Below the pieces are notes generated by a model. The model had not been told where the DNA came from, ran no database searches, and was given only the letters and a program-made list of their open reading frames with translations. A program made the translations under genes and the position numbers. Positions 34,901-47,527 of a stretch of DNA of 64,000 bases are shown piece by piece. The stretch's first letter is position 1; the number at the start of each line of letters is the position of its first letter. The DNA comes from Hymenobacter terricola. Lineage in GTDB: Bacteria > Bacteroidota > Bacteroidia > Cytophagales > Hymenobacteraceae. The stretch lies in NCBI RefSeq assembly GCF_017921975.2, contig NZ_JAGEMO020000013.1, positions 102,495 through 166,494 on the forward strand. Direction: 5' to 3'.

Positions 34901-37900
34901 ATGTCTTCACGTCTACTTTGCCTCCTGCTGATTTTTCTGCTGAGCGCGCCCGTGGTGCGGGCCCAACAACCGGTGGCCAAGGCCCGGCAAAGCAGCTATT
35001 TCACCAAGACTTTCCGCCTGACCGACGCCCAGGCCCGGCAGCTGTATGAGCAAGGGCTGAGCTCAGCCCGGGCCGAATTCTTCACCCAGGTCGTGGATTC
35101 TTTCGCGACCGATAGCGCGCAGGTGCCGCGCCCCATGCTGCCGTTGGGCTACTACCTGGTGGCGCACACCGAGGGCCCGCAGCTGGTGTACTGGCTGCGC
35201 TCCGAAACCGACCGGCAGGTGATTGTCCTGGACAACCAGGTGGATTTGAGCGTGCTGGTGCGCGACACCCTGGGCCGGCCGCTGACCGATGCCCAACTGC
35301 GGCTGCACGGCCACATGGTGCCCTATGACGCCGCCAGTGGGGTTTTTCGCCGCGCCCGCCGGGGCCGGCCGGGGCTGCTGGCCCTCACCGTGGGCGGGCG
35401 CACCACCTACCACGCCCTCACCCGCAATGCGGCTATTCCGGGCCACGGCCGAAGCCGGGGCTACTGGCACCGCCTGGGAAACCGGTTGCTCTACGGCTTT
35501 CCGGTGGGCTACGCGAGCCGGCCGGGGCAGCAATTCGTGCGCGACCTGCACCATGCTTCGGGGGTGAATACCGGCCTGATTGGCCTGCTGCGCTCGGTTT
35601 TCAACGAAGACGTGCGCGATGAGCGTCAGGAGCGCCGCTCGGACCCCGACAACCACTCCGGCCACCAAACGCACTGGACCGGCTACCTCGCCCTCAGCCA
35701 GCCCCGCTACCGCCCGCACGGCGACACCCTGCGCCTGAAAGCGCGGGTGCTGCGCCGCCGCAACGGCCACCCGTATTCCCGGCCGCTGGGCCTGTGGCTG
35801 GGCACCGAATATGGCCAGCGGGAGCGGCGGCTGGCTATTCTGCGCCCGGTGCGGCCCGGCAGCTACGAGCTGGTGCTGCCTCTGCCGGACTCCCTCAACC
35901 TGAAATCCGACACCCAGCCCACCCTGCGCCTGCGCACCCGGCGCGGCCGGCAGCTGCTGGAAACCACGTTTCGAGCCGAGGACTACGAGCTGGACGACAC
36001 GCATTACGCCCTGCGCCTGGCCCACGCCGAGCACCGCGCCGGCGAAGCCCAGGCCGTGTACCTGCGCGGCACCGATGCCAACGAGCTCAGCCTGCTCGAT
36101 GCCCGGTTGCACCTCGCTCTCACGCCTAATGGGCAGCCGGGCCCGTTTGCCGGCCGGCAATTATTCGTGCCCGACACGCTATTTACCCACCGCCAGCCGC
36201 TGGATGCCGTGGGCGAAACCCGCGTGAACGTGCCCGAAAGCAGCTTTCCGGCCGCTGATTTGGCCTATACCGTGACGGGAACCTTCCTCAATGCCGACAA
36301 CGAGCGGCACCAGGAAACCGCCCCCGCCCGGCGCCACCTCGACCCCGGCCAGCTGCGTCTGGAGCTGCGCGCCGACTCGGTGCTGCTGCGCTATGAGTGG
36401 GCCGGGCGGGCTTCGGTGCCGCACGCGGCCACCCTCACGGTGCGGGGCAGCGCCACCGGCGGCCCGGCGGTAGCCCTGGTCACGCAGCGCCTCACGCTGC
36501 CCGCCCGCCTGCTGCTCGACCCGCGCGCCATTGCCTATGAGGTGGCCGATAGCGCCGGCCGCGTGGCCCAATTGGCCCTGACCGAAACCAACGCCGCCGT
36601 GGCATTAAACGCCGAGCGCACCACCGATTCGCTGTTTCTGCACCTCGACAACCCGCGTCGGCTGCCCGTGCGCTACTTCCTCTACCGGGGCAACCGACTG
36701 GTGCGGCGGGGACAGGGGGCGGTGCCGAAGCTACAGCTTGCCCTCCGCGCCGCTGGTTCGGAGCCGTGGTACGTGTCGCTGCACTACTGGTGGGGCGACA
36801 AGATGCGGGCCGCCGAATACACCGTGCCGCTGGCCCGGCACCAGCTCACGGTGCGGGCCGAGCAGGCCGCCGTGGCCTACCCCGGCCAGCGCCTGGAGCT
36901 GCAATACACCGTGACCGACGTGGCCGGCCGCCCCGTGCCCGATGCCGACCTTACCAGCTACGCCTACACCAGCAAGTTTGCCCGCGCCGACGTGCCAAGG
37001 TTGCCCAATTATGAGCCCTACGTGCCGGGAAGGGCCTCGCGGCGACGCTTTGGGCTGGCGGCCGGCTTCGAAAATGACGCCGAAAAGCCCGCCGCGAAAC
37101 CATTGCCCTGGGCGGCCTGGCGGGGCCGATTGGGGCTCGATTCGCTGCGGTTCTACCAGTTTCTGTACCCCGAGGGCGGTTTTTTCTACGAGTACCGCAA
37201 GGCGCCGGCAGGCCTCACGCAGTTCGCGCCTTTCGTGCTCGACCACGGCGTGGAAGTCCCCATCCTGGCTATTTACGTCAACGGCCTGCCGGTCTGGATT
37301 CACGACGTGAGTGCGCCCGAAGCCTATTCCGTAGTGGCCGCTGCGGGCTTGTGCCGCCTGAGCCTGCGCACGGCGGAGCACCTGCTCACGCTGCCCGAAA
37401 TGTTCCTGCGCGCCGGCTGCAAGCTCACGCTCAGCGTGGATATCAACGCCGTTTGCCAGGAGTTCAAAATAGAAAAGCGCGGCTCCCTGCGGCCCGAGGA
37501 GCGGCTGAACCTTGCCCGCTCGCTGGTCCTGTTCGAGCAAAACGAAACGCTGAAACACGCCTTCCCGACCTGGCACGCGGCCGGCGAGGCTGGCCCGCTG
37601 GTGCTGGGCCAGGGCCAACGCTGGCAGCAGGTGCGCTGGAACAATGGCTCGGGGTCCTGGCTGGCGGGGCCGTTCCGGCCCGATTCGGTGGCCCTGCGCC
37701 GGGCCGATGGCCTGCGTGCCACTTTCGTGCCCGAGCCGCTGTACCACTACCGCTTCCGGTCCGGCGAAATGCGCCTGCGCAGTGCCGTGCCAGGTGATTA
37801 CGGCCTGCTGACCGGCAGCGGCTACGACGGGCACAACGGATTGCGGCCGTGGGAAAAGGGCCGCCTGCCGCTGGGCGATTTTGCGCTGTCGCCGGCGCAG

Positions 37901-40900
37901 GTGCTGGCCAGTTTGCAGCCCCAATCCGCGCCGGAAATGTGGCCGGCGGTGCCCATTATTATCTTCGAAACCAAGCCCGGCCAGGGGCGGCTGCTGGTGC
38001 GCCAGCCCGGCTGGCCGCGTGCGCTGGTGCCCGCGCTGCCCGCCGTGCGCTGGCTGCGCCTCATCTCCGTTGTCAAGGGCGCCAAGCCGCGCTACGCCCC
38101 CGGTAACCGTGCTTTCGAAGGCCTCGCGCCGGGCGCTTACCGCCTCGTTCTACTGCTGGCCGACAGCAGCACGCTGGCCCCGGCCGAGCCTGTGCTCATT
38201 CAGCCCAACGGCACCACCTACGTGCAGCTGCTGGCCGCCGACCACCAGCCGCCCGGCCCGCAAGGCCACGCCTTCAACCGGCAGCTGCGCCGCGATTTTG
38301 CCCTGCCGCCTGTACCGCCAATACGCAAGGAAATGCGCACGGAAAGGCCCGTCAATGTGCCTTTTTCCTGGCAAACCGTGGTTGGCCGGGTGGTCGATAT
38401 CAGCACCAACCAAGGGTTGCCCGGCGTGACTGTGCTGGTGAAAGGTACCACGCTGGGCTCTTCGACCAACGCGAAAGGTGACTTTGAGCTGGCCATGCCC
38501 AATGCGGTGGCTACCCTTGCTTTTAGCAGCGTCGGCTTCGTTTCGCAGGAGCGGGCGGTGCACGCCGACGAACAGGTTTTCATTGGTTTAAGCGTCGATT
38601 CAAAGCAGCTGGAGGAAGTGGTAGTGGTGGGTTATGGAACGCAGCGGCGGAGCGACCTGACCGCCTCAGTTTCCACAACCATGCTGAATACGCTCAGTGG
38701 AAAAGTCAGTGGCGTGAACATTGGGAACACGGGCTGGCGAATAACTATTCGAGGCAGCAGCGCCCTGAGCAGCAGTGTTGCCGCGCCGCTGCTCATCGTC
38801 AATGGCCTGCCGATGAACATCCGGCTGGCTGATTTAGACCCCGCCGCCATTGCCAGCATGTCCGTTTTGTCCGGGGCTTCAGCCGTCGGCATGTATGGCA
38901 GCCGGGCGAGCGGGGGCGTCATCATTATCACCACCAAAACCGGCATGGCGGCCGGGCCAGGGGTTATTCCCGGCCTGCCCACCGGGCCGGAAGGCGGCTC
39001 CGACCCGCGCCTGGCGCTGCGCCGAAACTTCCGCGACTACGCCTGGTGGCGGCCCACGCTCGTCACCGATGCCCAGGGCCAGGCCCGCACCACCGTCATC
39101 CTGCCCGACGACGTGACCGGCTGGGACACGTTTGCGCTGGTGTCAGACGACCACGGCCGGCTGGGCAGCGCCACCGCCCGCCTGCGCGCCTTCAAAGCCC
39201 TGCGCGCCGAGCTGGCCGTGCCTCGCTTCCTGGTGGCCGGCGACGAAGTCCGCATTCTGGGCAAAACGCTGAATTACCTGCCCGATACGGCCCAGGTCGT
39301 CACCAGCTTCCGGGTGGGCGACGGCCCGGCCCGCACCCAGGCGCACCGCGTGGCCACGTCTGTGCTCGACACCCTCACCGTGGCCGCGCCCGCCACCGGG
39401 GCCGATTCTATTCAGCTGACCTACAGCCTGCGCCAGCCCAGCGGCTACCAGGACGGCGAGCAGCGCACCGTGCCCATTCTGCCGGCCGGTAGCCGCGAAA
39501 CGGTGGGCACGTTCGCCGTGCTCACCGCCGCCGACACCACGCTCACGCTGCCCGTCGACCCCCGCCTGGGCGAGGTGCAGGTGCGCATCGAAGCCGACGC
39601 CCTGCCCGTGCTGCTGCGCGAAATCGAGCACCTGAACCGCTACGCTTACCTCTGCAACGAGCAAATGGCGTCCAAGCTCATCGGCTTGCTTTTGAGCCAG
39701 CGCATTATGGCGCTACAGCACCAGCCTTTTACTCAGGAAAAAAACGTCCGCATACTCATTCGCCGTCTGCTGGCTGGCCGCCACCAGCCGGAGGGCCTCT
39801 GGGGGACCTGGCCGCAGGCCGCGCCCAGCCCCTGGGCCACGCTGCACGTTCTCGATGCGCTGCTGGCCGCCGAAAAGCAGGGCTACGCGGTGAAATTTGA
39901 GCGGGGTAAAGTCCGCGCCTACCTGCTGAGCGAGCTGGACCTGACCTTCGATATTACAACCCCCAAAACCGGCTATCCAGCCTACACGGGCTATTTCCGG
40001 CTCGATGACGACCGGCTGCGCCTTCTGCAGCTGCTGCATTGCCTGGGTGCGCCCCTCGATTATGCCTCTTATCTGCTGCGCCTCGGCCGGGGCCAGCACG
40101 GCCGCCAGCCCCTCGACCGTGCCCTCGCACTCACGGAATTTCGCCAGCAGCTTCAACTGCCCGTGCGGCTCGATTCTCTGCGCCGTTTCCGTTTTGCAAC
40201 CCAGTTGGGAGGCGTTTTCTACGCCGATACGCTGCACCCCACCAGCTACTACCAGCACCTGCTGGCGGGCCGCATTGCCGCTACTTTGCAGGTCTACCGC
40301 ATTTTGCGCACTGCCGGTGGCCAAACAGCCGAGCTGCTGCGCCTGCGCACGTTCCTGCTCAACCAGCGCAACGGCGGCCACTGGGCCAGCACCTACGAAA
40401 CCGCCCAGATTCTCGAAACCATTGGCCCGGATTTATTGGCCGGCAGCTCGACGGCGCTGCTGGCCGCCACCGTGGAACTTGGCGGTGGGGGAGAAGCCGG
40501 CCAGCCGGTGGCCTTGCCCTACGTAGCCAAGCACCCGGCCCGCGCTGGCTCACTCACGCTCCACAAGCAAGGAGCACTGCCGGTCTACGCCACCGTCTAT
40601 CAAACCCGTTGGAATCCTGCGCCCGCCGCGCAGGCCGCGCCGTTCACGGTCAGCAGTGTGCTGGATGGGCAGCGCGGCAATTCGGTTCGGCTCAAGGCCG
40701 GCCAGCCGGTTGAGCTGGTTGTGACCGTGGACGTGCGCGCCGAAGCCCGCTACGTGCTGCTCGAAATTCCGGTTCCGGCCGGCTGCTCCTACGCGCCACA
40801 CGCCGCACCAAACCGGTACGAAACGCACCGCGAGTACCTGCGCCACCAAACCGGTATTTTCCTCGACCTGCTGCCCGTGGGCCGCCACACGTTCCGCGTG

Positions 40901-41014
40901 GCTTTGCAGCCGCGCTACCCCGGCCGCTACACCCTCAACCCCGCCAAAGCGGAGCTGGTTTATTTCCCCACCCGCTTTGGGCGCGAGGCCAGCAAGCGCG
41001 TGACGGTGCGTTGA
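34901..41014 (+). CDS. Alpha-2-macroglobulin-like protein with internal CarboxypepD_reg and TonB-plug domains
   Basis: This giant secreted protein has 2037 residues. After a signal peptide (LLCLLLIFLLSAPVVRAQ) come macroglobulin-like beta domains, for example YPGQRLELQYTVTDVAGRPV near residue 650. Residues about 1157-1240 are a CarboxypepD_reg domain (VVGRVVDISTNQGLPGVTVL), directly followed to about 1347 by a TonB receptor plug domain (VVVGYGTQRR, SVLSGASAVGMYGSRASGGV). Then the A2M domain (WWRPTLVTDAQGQARTTVIL near 1380) and a helical toroid with CNEQ at 1585-1588, the place of the CxEQ thioester motif. No beta-barrel follows the plug. It may trap proteases or handle peptides at the cell surface, possibly docking to a TonB-type barrel; that is inference. 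Confidence 0.85.
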   Translation: MSSRLLCLLLIFLLSAPVVRAQQPVAKARQSSYFTKTFRLTDAQARQLYEQGLSSARAEFFTQVVDSFATDSAQVPRPMLPLGYYLVAHTEGPQLVYWLRSETDRQVIVLDNQVDLSVLVRDTLGRPLTDAQLRLHGHMVPYDAASGVFRRARRGRPGLLALTVGGRTTYHALTRNAAIPGHGRSRGYWHRLGNRLLYGFPVGYASRPGQQFVRDLHHASGVNTGLIGLLRSVFNEDVRDERQERRSDPDNHSGHQTHWTGYLALSQPRYRPHGDTLRLKARVLRRRNGHPYSRPLGLWLGTEYGQRERRLAILRPVRPGSYELVLPLPDSLNLKSDTQPTLRLRTRRGRQLLETTFRAEDYELDDTHYALRLAHAEHRAGEAQAVYLRGTDANELSLLDARLHLALTPNGQPGPFAGRQLFVPDTLFTHRQPLDAVGETRVNVPESSFPAADLAYTVTGTFLNADNERHQETAPARRHLDPGQLRLELRADSVLLRYEWAGRASVPHAATLTVRGSATGGPAVALVTQRLTLPARLLLDPRAIAYEVADSAGRVAQLALTETNAAVALNAERTTDSLFLHLDNPRRLPVRYFLYRGNRLVRRGQGAVPKLQLALRAAGSEPWYVSLHYWWGDKMRAAEYTVPLARHQLTVRAEQAAVAYPGQRLELQYTVTDVAGRPVPDADLTSYAYTSKFARADVPRLPNYEPYVPGRASRRRFGLAAGFENDAEKPAAKPLPWAAWRGRLGLDSLRFYQFLYPEGGFFYEYRKAPAGLTQFAPFVLDHGVEVPILAIYVNGLPVWIHDVSAPEAYSVVAAAGLCRLSLRTAEHLLTLPEMFLRAGCKLTLSVDINAVCQEFKIEKRGSLRPEERLNLARSLVLFEQNETLKHAFPTWHAAGEAGPLVLGQGQRWQQVRWNNGSGSWLAGPFRPDSVALRRADGLRATFVPEPLYHYRFRSGEMRLRSAVPGDYGLLTGSGYDGHNGLRPWEKGRLPLGDFALSPAQVLASLQPQSAPEMWPAVPIIIFETKPGQGRLLVRQPGWPRALVPALPAVRWLRLISVVKGAKPRYAPGNRAFEGLAPGAYRLVLLLADSSTLAPAEPVLIQPNGTTYVQLLAADHQPPGPQGHAFNRQLRRDFALPPVPPIRKEMRTERPVNVPFSWQTVVGRVVDISTNQGLPGVTVLVKGTTLGSSTNAKGDFELAMPNAVATLAFSSVGFVSQERAVHADEQVFIGLSVDSKQLEEVVVVGYGTQRRSDLTASVSTTMLNTLSGKVSGVNIGNTGWRITIRGSSALSSSVAAPLLIVNGLPMNIRLADLDPAAIASMSVLSGASAVGMYGSRASGGVIIITTKTGMAAGPGVIPGLPTGPEGGSDPRLALRRNFRDYAWWRPTLVTDAQGQARTTVILPDDVTGWDTFALVSDDHGRLGSATARLRAFKALRAELAVPRFLVAGDEVRILGKTLNYLPDTAQVVTSFRVGDGPARTQAHRVATSVLDTLTVAAPATGADSIQLTYSLRQPSGYQDGEQRTVPILPAGSRETVGTFAVLTAADTTLTLPVDPRLGEVQVRIEADALPVLLREIEHLNRYAYLCNEQMASKLIGLLLSQRIMALQHQPFTQEKNVRILIRRLLAGRHQPEGLWGTWPQAAPSPWATLHVLDALLAAEKQGYAVKFERGKVRAYLLSELDLTFDITTPKTGYPAYTGYFRLDDDRLRLLQLLHCLGAPLDYASYLLRLGRGQHGRQPLDRALALTEFRQQLQLPVRLDSLRRFRFATQLGGVFYADTLHPTSYYQHLLAGRIAATLQVYRILRTAGGQTAELLRLRTFLLNQRNGGHWASTYETAQILETIGPDLLAGSSTALLAATVELGGGGEAGQPVALPYVAKHPARAGSLTLHKQGALPVYATVYQTRWNPAPAAQAAPFTVSSVLDGQRGNSVRLKAGQPVELVVTVDVRAEARYVLLEIPVPAGCSYAPHAAPNRYETHREYLRHQTGIFLDLLPVGRHTFRVALQPRYPGRYTLNPAKAELVYFPTRFGREASKRVTVR

Positions 41015-41482
41015 TTACTGAACGGCCGGCACCAGCTTTACGCCGGTGAACTGCTGCGGATTTTCGACCGAGGCAATGGGCTCGATGGTCAGCCGCTTGT
41101 CGTACTTGCTCACGTTGGCCAGCTTCAGCAGCGAGGTATAGTCGGCGGTGTGCCCGCTCTTGGTTTTAATGAAAAAACTGTTGACGTGCAGCGTGGCCGG
41201 GTCGTAGCTGACCTCCAGGGCAGTCGTGTCGCGCCAGTAGGTGTAAAGGGCTTCCGTGCCGCCGGTCGCCGATTCGCGGGGCGTTTGGTCGTGGTCGGGC
41301 CGAACGGACTGGCTGACTAAGGGCCGGGCAATTTCGTCGGCATTCATGCCAACAAGTGCGGGTACATCAAAGGCCCGGCTCACCGTCGGAACGGTGGATA
41401 CGGTAGGAGTTTCGGAAGCCGGCCGGTCGGTGCTGGCGCAGCCCAGCAGGAGGGCCAGCGATAAAAAAGGGATGTAGCGCAT
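41015..41482 (-). CDS. Putative lipoprotein, unknown function
   Basis: The start at 41482 gives a lipoprotein signal (MRYIPFLSLALLLGCAST, lipid Cys at 15) and a 155-residue protein. A Thr/Ser/Pro-rich spacer is followed by a mixed alpha/beta domain (ALYTYWRDTTALEVSYDPAT, KTKSGHTADYTSLLKLANVS). The longer in-frame start at 41545 would hide the signal. The gene ends at the stop codon of the macroglobulin-like gene, tail to tail. I recognise no family. Confidence 0.65.
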   Translation of the reverse strand: MRYIPFLSLALLLGCASTDRPASETPTVSTVPTVSRAFDVPALVGMNADEIARPLVSQSVRPDHDQTPRESATGGTEALYTYWRDTTALEVSYDPATLHVNSFFIKTKSGHTADYTSLLKLANVSKYDKRLTIEPIASVENPQQFTGVKLVPAVQ

Positions 41483-41656
41483 GTCAGTTTTCAAGTAGGG
41501 AGAGCGGGGTTTTACGCAGATATTCCGGAAATAGCTGAAATTCATCCCCGAATTGTCCCGCGTGCAGCAGGTTGCGGCACAAATCAGGCCGGTTGCCCGG
41601 CCTCAGCCAGCCCGCTGCCCGCCGCGCTTCCTGTGGAACAAGCGGCAGTTCAGCGC

Positions 41657-41696
41657 CACAAAAAAGGCCCGTCGCGCGACGGGCCTTTCTTTTGTG
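41657..41696. terminator. Bidirectional terminator 3' of katG
   Basis: CACAAAAAAGGCCCGTCG and its inverted copy CGACGGGCCTTTCTTTTGTG form a strong stem with A/T flanks on both sides. It lies 36 bp beyond the katG stop. Confidence 0.8.
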
Positions 41697-41731
41697 GCGA
41701 CCCCTGAATGGGGCCATTGCTAACCCGGCGC

Positions 41732-44272
<2,541 letters not shown>

Positions 44273-45208
44273 TTAGGCTTTTCGGGCCCTGGAGGCTGGT
44301 TTGGTGGTGGCGCTGGTTTTGGCGTCGCGCCAGCTGTATTCGGGCTCGTAGCCCAGCTCGCGGCGGGCTTTTTCGATGGAAAGCAGCGTTTCGTGCCGGC
44401 CCAGCTTTTTGCGCACTTCCACGGTGGGGAATACTTCGGCCATGAGGTCGGTCGAGGATTTCGACATCACGGTATCGGCGTTGGCGATGATGAAGGCGTG
44501 CATGCCGGTGGCCGGCCACTCCACGGCTTTGCGGATGGCCTGGGCGCCGTCGCGGGCGTCGATGTAGGCCCACATGTTCCACATGCGCTCCTTGGGGTCG
44601 TCGTTGTAGGCCGGGAATTTGGCGTAGTCGGCGGGCTCCATCACGTTGGAAAAGCGCAGGCCGATGAGCTTCATGTCCGGGGTTTGGTAGCAGAACTGGC
44701 GGGCCATGTCCTCCATCAGCACCTTGGCCAGGGCGTAGGCGCTTTTGGCGCGCAGCGGGTAGTCCTCGTCCACGGGCGCGTAGGGGGCGGCTTCATCGAA
44801 GGGCTCGCCCAGCGTGGTTTCGCTGCTGGCCCAGATGACGTTGCGGATGCCCAGCCGGCGGGCGGCCTCGAACACGTTGTAGGTGCTCATGATGTTGTTC
44901 TGGAAGATGTGGGCATCGGGGACCATGCGCGGGGTGGGGATTGCCGCCAGGTGCACCACCGCGTCAAAAGCCTGCGCAGCCACGCCCGCATAAATCTCCT
45001 GGCCCACGGAGGAAAGCGCATCCAGCGTCTGGCCGAAATCGGCGAGGTCGGCCACCATGTGGGGCACGGATTTGTCGGCCGCCACGGTATCGACCACGAA
45101 TACGTCGTAGCCGTGGGCCTGCAAATCGGCTACGCACACTTTGCCCAGCTTGCCGGTGCCGCCCGTCACCAGCACGCGGGGGCGGGGCTTTTGATTGGTT
45201 GATTTCAT
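44273..45208 (-). CDS. NAD(P)-dependent epimerase/dehydrogenase of the extended SDR family
   Basis: This 311-residue protein has the Rossmann motif VLVTGGTGKLGKV, VVHLAAIPTPRM, ASSETTLGEP and the active-site SAYALAK (Tyr-x-x-x-Lys). Next to pectin-degrading enzymes it could be a uronate dehydrogenase or sugar epimerase, but the substrate cannot be read from the sequence. The ATG at 45208 (MKSTNQKPRPRVLVTGG) is chosen over 45292, whose extension has no SDR likeness. It is divergent from the GH88/105 gene. Confidence 0.82.
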   Translation of the reverse strand: MKSTNQKPRPRVLVTGGTGKLGKVCVADLQAHGYDVFVVDTVAADKSVPHMVADLADFGQTLDALSSVGQEIYAGVAAQAFDAVVHLAAIPTPRMVPDAHIFQNNIMSTYNVFEAARRLGIRNVIWASSETTLGEPFDEAAPYAPVDEDYPLRAKSAYALAKVLMEDMARQFCYQTPDMKLIGLRFSNVMEPADYAKFPAYNDDPKERMWNMWAYIDARDGAQAIRKAVEWPATGMHAFIIANADTVMSKSSTDLMAEVFPTVEVRKKLGRHETLLSIEKARRELGYEPEYSWRDAKTSATTKPASRARKA

Positions 45209-45390
45209 TGAAGTAGAATAGGGGGTAGGTTGGTGGCCGGCTATACGGGAATTGGGGCAGAAAAACCGGGCCGCAGGGAGGCAAAAAAGCAAAAAGCCCG
45301 AAGCAGGACACCGCAGGAGAATCTGCCCCTACCCGGCTGCTACCTTGCCCCAATCAACGCCGGCAGCTCTGCCCGCCAATCCCACCCGCC

Positions 45391-46737
45391 ATGCGCTTCC
45401 TCTCCAAAACCCACCTGCCGGCCCTGCTCTTGCTGCTGGCTGCCACACCCCTCCACGCCCAAAAAGCCAACGATGCCACCACCCCGCTGCACCTGCTCAA
45501 GCCCGACTACCCCATCCCCTACGGCCAAACCACCGCCGAGAACGTGAAGCAGGTCCTCGACCGCGTGTACGCCTACCTCGATGCCGCCACACCCGCCGAG
45601 CTGGTCGATAAAACCACCAACACCCCCATCACCGACCGCCGCAAATTCAACCCCGACGCCATCATCAGGCCCGGCGATTTCCGCCTCACCAGCTACGAGT
45701 GGGGCGTGACCTACGCCGGCATGCTGCGCGCCTCCGAAACCACCGGCGACCCCAAATACGCGGCCTACACCGCCAGCCGCCTGAAGTTTCTGGGGGAGCT
45801 GGTGCCCTACTTCCGCGAGTACCAGACCGCGCACCCCGAGGCGGCCACGCCCGTGCGCTCCATCCTTCAGCCCCACGCGCTGGACGACGTGGGGGCCATC
45901 TGCGCGGCCATGATTAAGACCCAGCGCCTCGACCCCACCGCCAACCTGCGGCCCATGATTGACCCGTTCATGAGCTACATCATGACCAAAGAATTCCGCC
46001 TCCCCGATGGCACGCTGGCCCGCAACCGCCCCCAGCCCAACACCCTCTGGCTCGACGACCTGTTTATGAGCATCCCGGCGCTGGCCCAGATGGGTAAGCT
46101 CACCGGCGAGGCCCGCTACTACGACGAGGCCGTGAAGCAACTCACCCAGTTTGCCCCGCGCATGTTCGATAAGCAAAAGGGACTCTACATGCACGGCTGG
46201 GTGCAGGGCATGGCCGAGCACCCCGAATTCCACTGGGCCAGGGCCAACGGCTGGGCCATCCTCACCAAAGTGGAATTGCTCGACGTGCTGCCCGCCAACC
46301 TCCCCGGCCGCCCGGCGGTGCTGGAGCTGCTGCGCGCCCACGCCCGCGGCCTTGCGGCCCAGCAAAGCGGCTCCGGTTTCTGGCACCAGCTCCTCGACCG
46401 CAACGACAGCTACCTCGAAACATCGGCCACGGCCATCTACGCCTACGCCATCGCCCACGCCGTGAACCAGGGCTGGCTCGATGCCCAGGCCTACGCCCCC
46501 ATGGCCCTGCTGGCCTGGAACGCCGTGAGCACCAAAGTCAATGCCCAGGGCCAGGTAGAAGGCACCTGCGTAGGCACCGGCATGGGCTTCGACCCGGCCT
46601 TCTACTACTACCGCCCCGTGAACGTGTACGCCGCCCACGGCTACGGCCCCGTGCTGCTGGCCGGTGCCGAAATCACCCAGCTCCTCAAGCAGCACCCGTA
46701 TGGCATCAACGACAGCTCGGTACAGGTGGGAAAGTAG
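45391..46737 (+). CDS. Glycoside hydrolase family 88/105, unsaturated glucuronyl/galacturonyl hydrolase
   Basis: This secreted enzyme removes the unsaturated uronic acid left by pectin or rhamnogalacturonan lyases. The 448-residue protein has a signal peptide (LPALLLLLAATPLHAQ), then the (alpha/alpha)6 barrel pattern: FRLTSYEWGVTYAGMLRASE, LWLDDLFMSIPALAQMGKLT with the catalytic-type Asp, HGWVQGMAEHPEFHWARANG and a C-terminal GTGMGFDPAFYYYRPV. GH105 is more likely than GH88 given the pectin enzymes around it. Confidence 0.88.
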   Translation: MRFLSKTHLPALLLLLAATPLHAQKANDATTPLHLLKPDYPIPYGQTTAENVKQVLDRVYAYLDAATPAELVDKTTNTPITDRRKFNPDAIIRPGDFRLTSYEWGVTYAGMLRASETTGDPKYAAYTASRLKFLGELVPYFREYQTAHPEAATPVRSILQPHALDDVGAICAAMIKTQRLDPTANLRPMIDPFMSYIMTKEFRLPDGTLARNRPQPNTLWLDDLFMSIPALAQMGKLTGEARYYDEAVKQLTQFAPRMFDKQKGLYMHGWVQGMAEHPEFHWARANGWAILTKVELLDVLPANLPGRPAVLELLRAHARGLAAQQSGSGFWHQLLDRNDSYLETSATAIYAYAIAHAVNQGWLDAQAYAPMALLAWNAVSTKVNAQGQVEGTCVGTGMGFDPAFYYYRPVNVYAAHGYGPVLLAGAEITQLLKQHPYGINDSSVQVGK

Positions 46738-46803
46738 TAACGGTTAGGTTGAAATGAGCCATTCATTTAGTAGACCTTTGCGAGCAAAACCAGCTGCGTG
46801 CAA

Positions 46804-47469
46804 ATGAAATCCACTCGCGTATTCCTACTGCTTTTGATAGCAGTTCTATGTACACAATGCCGACCAAATATCAGCGATGAGCAACTGGAAGCGGCTTCTA
46901 AAATACCGGTTGATACCATTTCCGTTGATTCATTCACCTTCCAACGAGATTCTATCTCCACGTTGAAGGATTGGACAGGCATTCAGGACAAGGGAGAATT
47001 TATTCCTCTTCCGCCGGGGTGGAAAGTCCATGTTGCTGACCGCAAATTATATCAAGAGGCTGTTGCGTTACCACCAAATAGCACCGACAGTATAGAGTGC
47101 GTTACATTTTCGCGTTGGGAAAATGACGACCCGTCGTTAGATAATTACGCCTTTGCCCGACAATTAGCAAAAAATGCTTTTTCCACTTTCCACGTTGCCA
47201 GCGACACACTGAAGAAGCTAGTATTTCAACACGATTTTGGCGTGGAACGGATTGCGGGTTTTCTCGCTCAAAAGAAGGCCTACAAAGGCTACTGCTTGGC
47301 CTACGTAAACGACAGTTGCACCTATCGATTTCGCATCATTTTATCGGACGACCGTCTCAAAAGATACCAAGGGAGCCTTGTGGCAGACATTGTTGGAAAC
47401 ATACAGATTAACCACAAGGATTTCTTAAGGAATGACAACCCTTTGAAACAGATAATCCGTCTTCATTAG
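46804..47469 (+). CDS. Putative lipoprotein, AT-richer than neighbours
   Basis: This 221-residue protein has a lipoprotein signal (MKSTRVFLLLLIAVLCTQC, lipid Cys at residue 19). The body is mixed alpha/beta with CVTFSRWENDDPSLDNYAFA and FGVERIAGFLAQKKAYKGYC. The codon use is AT-richer than the flanking pectin genes, which suggests separate arrival. The ATG at 46804 is preferred to the GTG at 46798. I recognise no function. Confidence 0.65.
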   Translation: MKSTRVFLLLLIAVLCTQCRPNISDEQLEAASKIPVDTISVDSFTFQRDSISTLKDWTGIQDKGEFIPLPPGWKVHVADRKLYQEAVALPPNSTDSIECVTFSRWENDDPSLDNYAFARQLAKNAFSTFHVASDTLKKLVFQHDFGVERIAGFLAQKKAYKGYCLAYVNDSCTYRFRIILSDDRLKRYQGSLVADIVGNIQINHKDFLRNDNPLKQIIRLH

Positions 47470-47527
47470 AGTTCGCCTGTTTCATTCCGTTTAATATCTC
47501 AGTAAACTCTGGGCAGCACCTCCCGAC

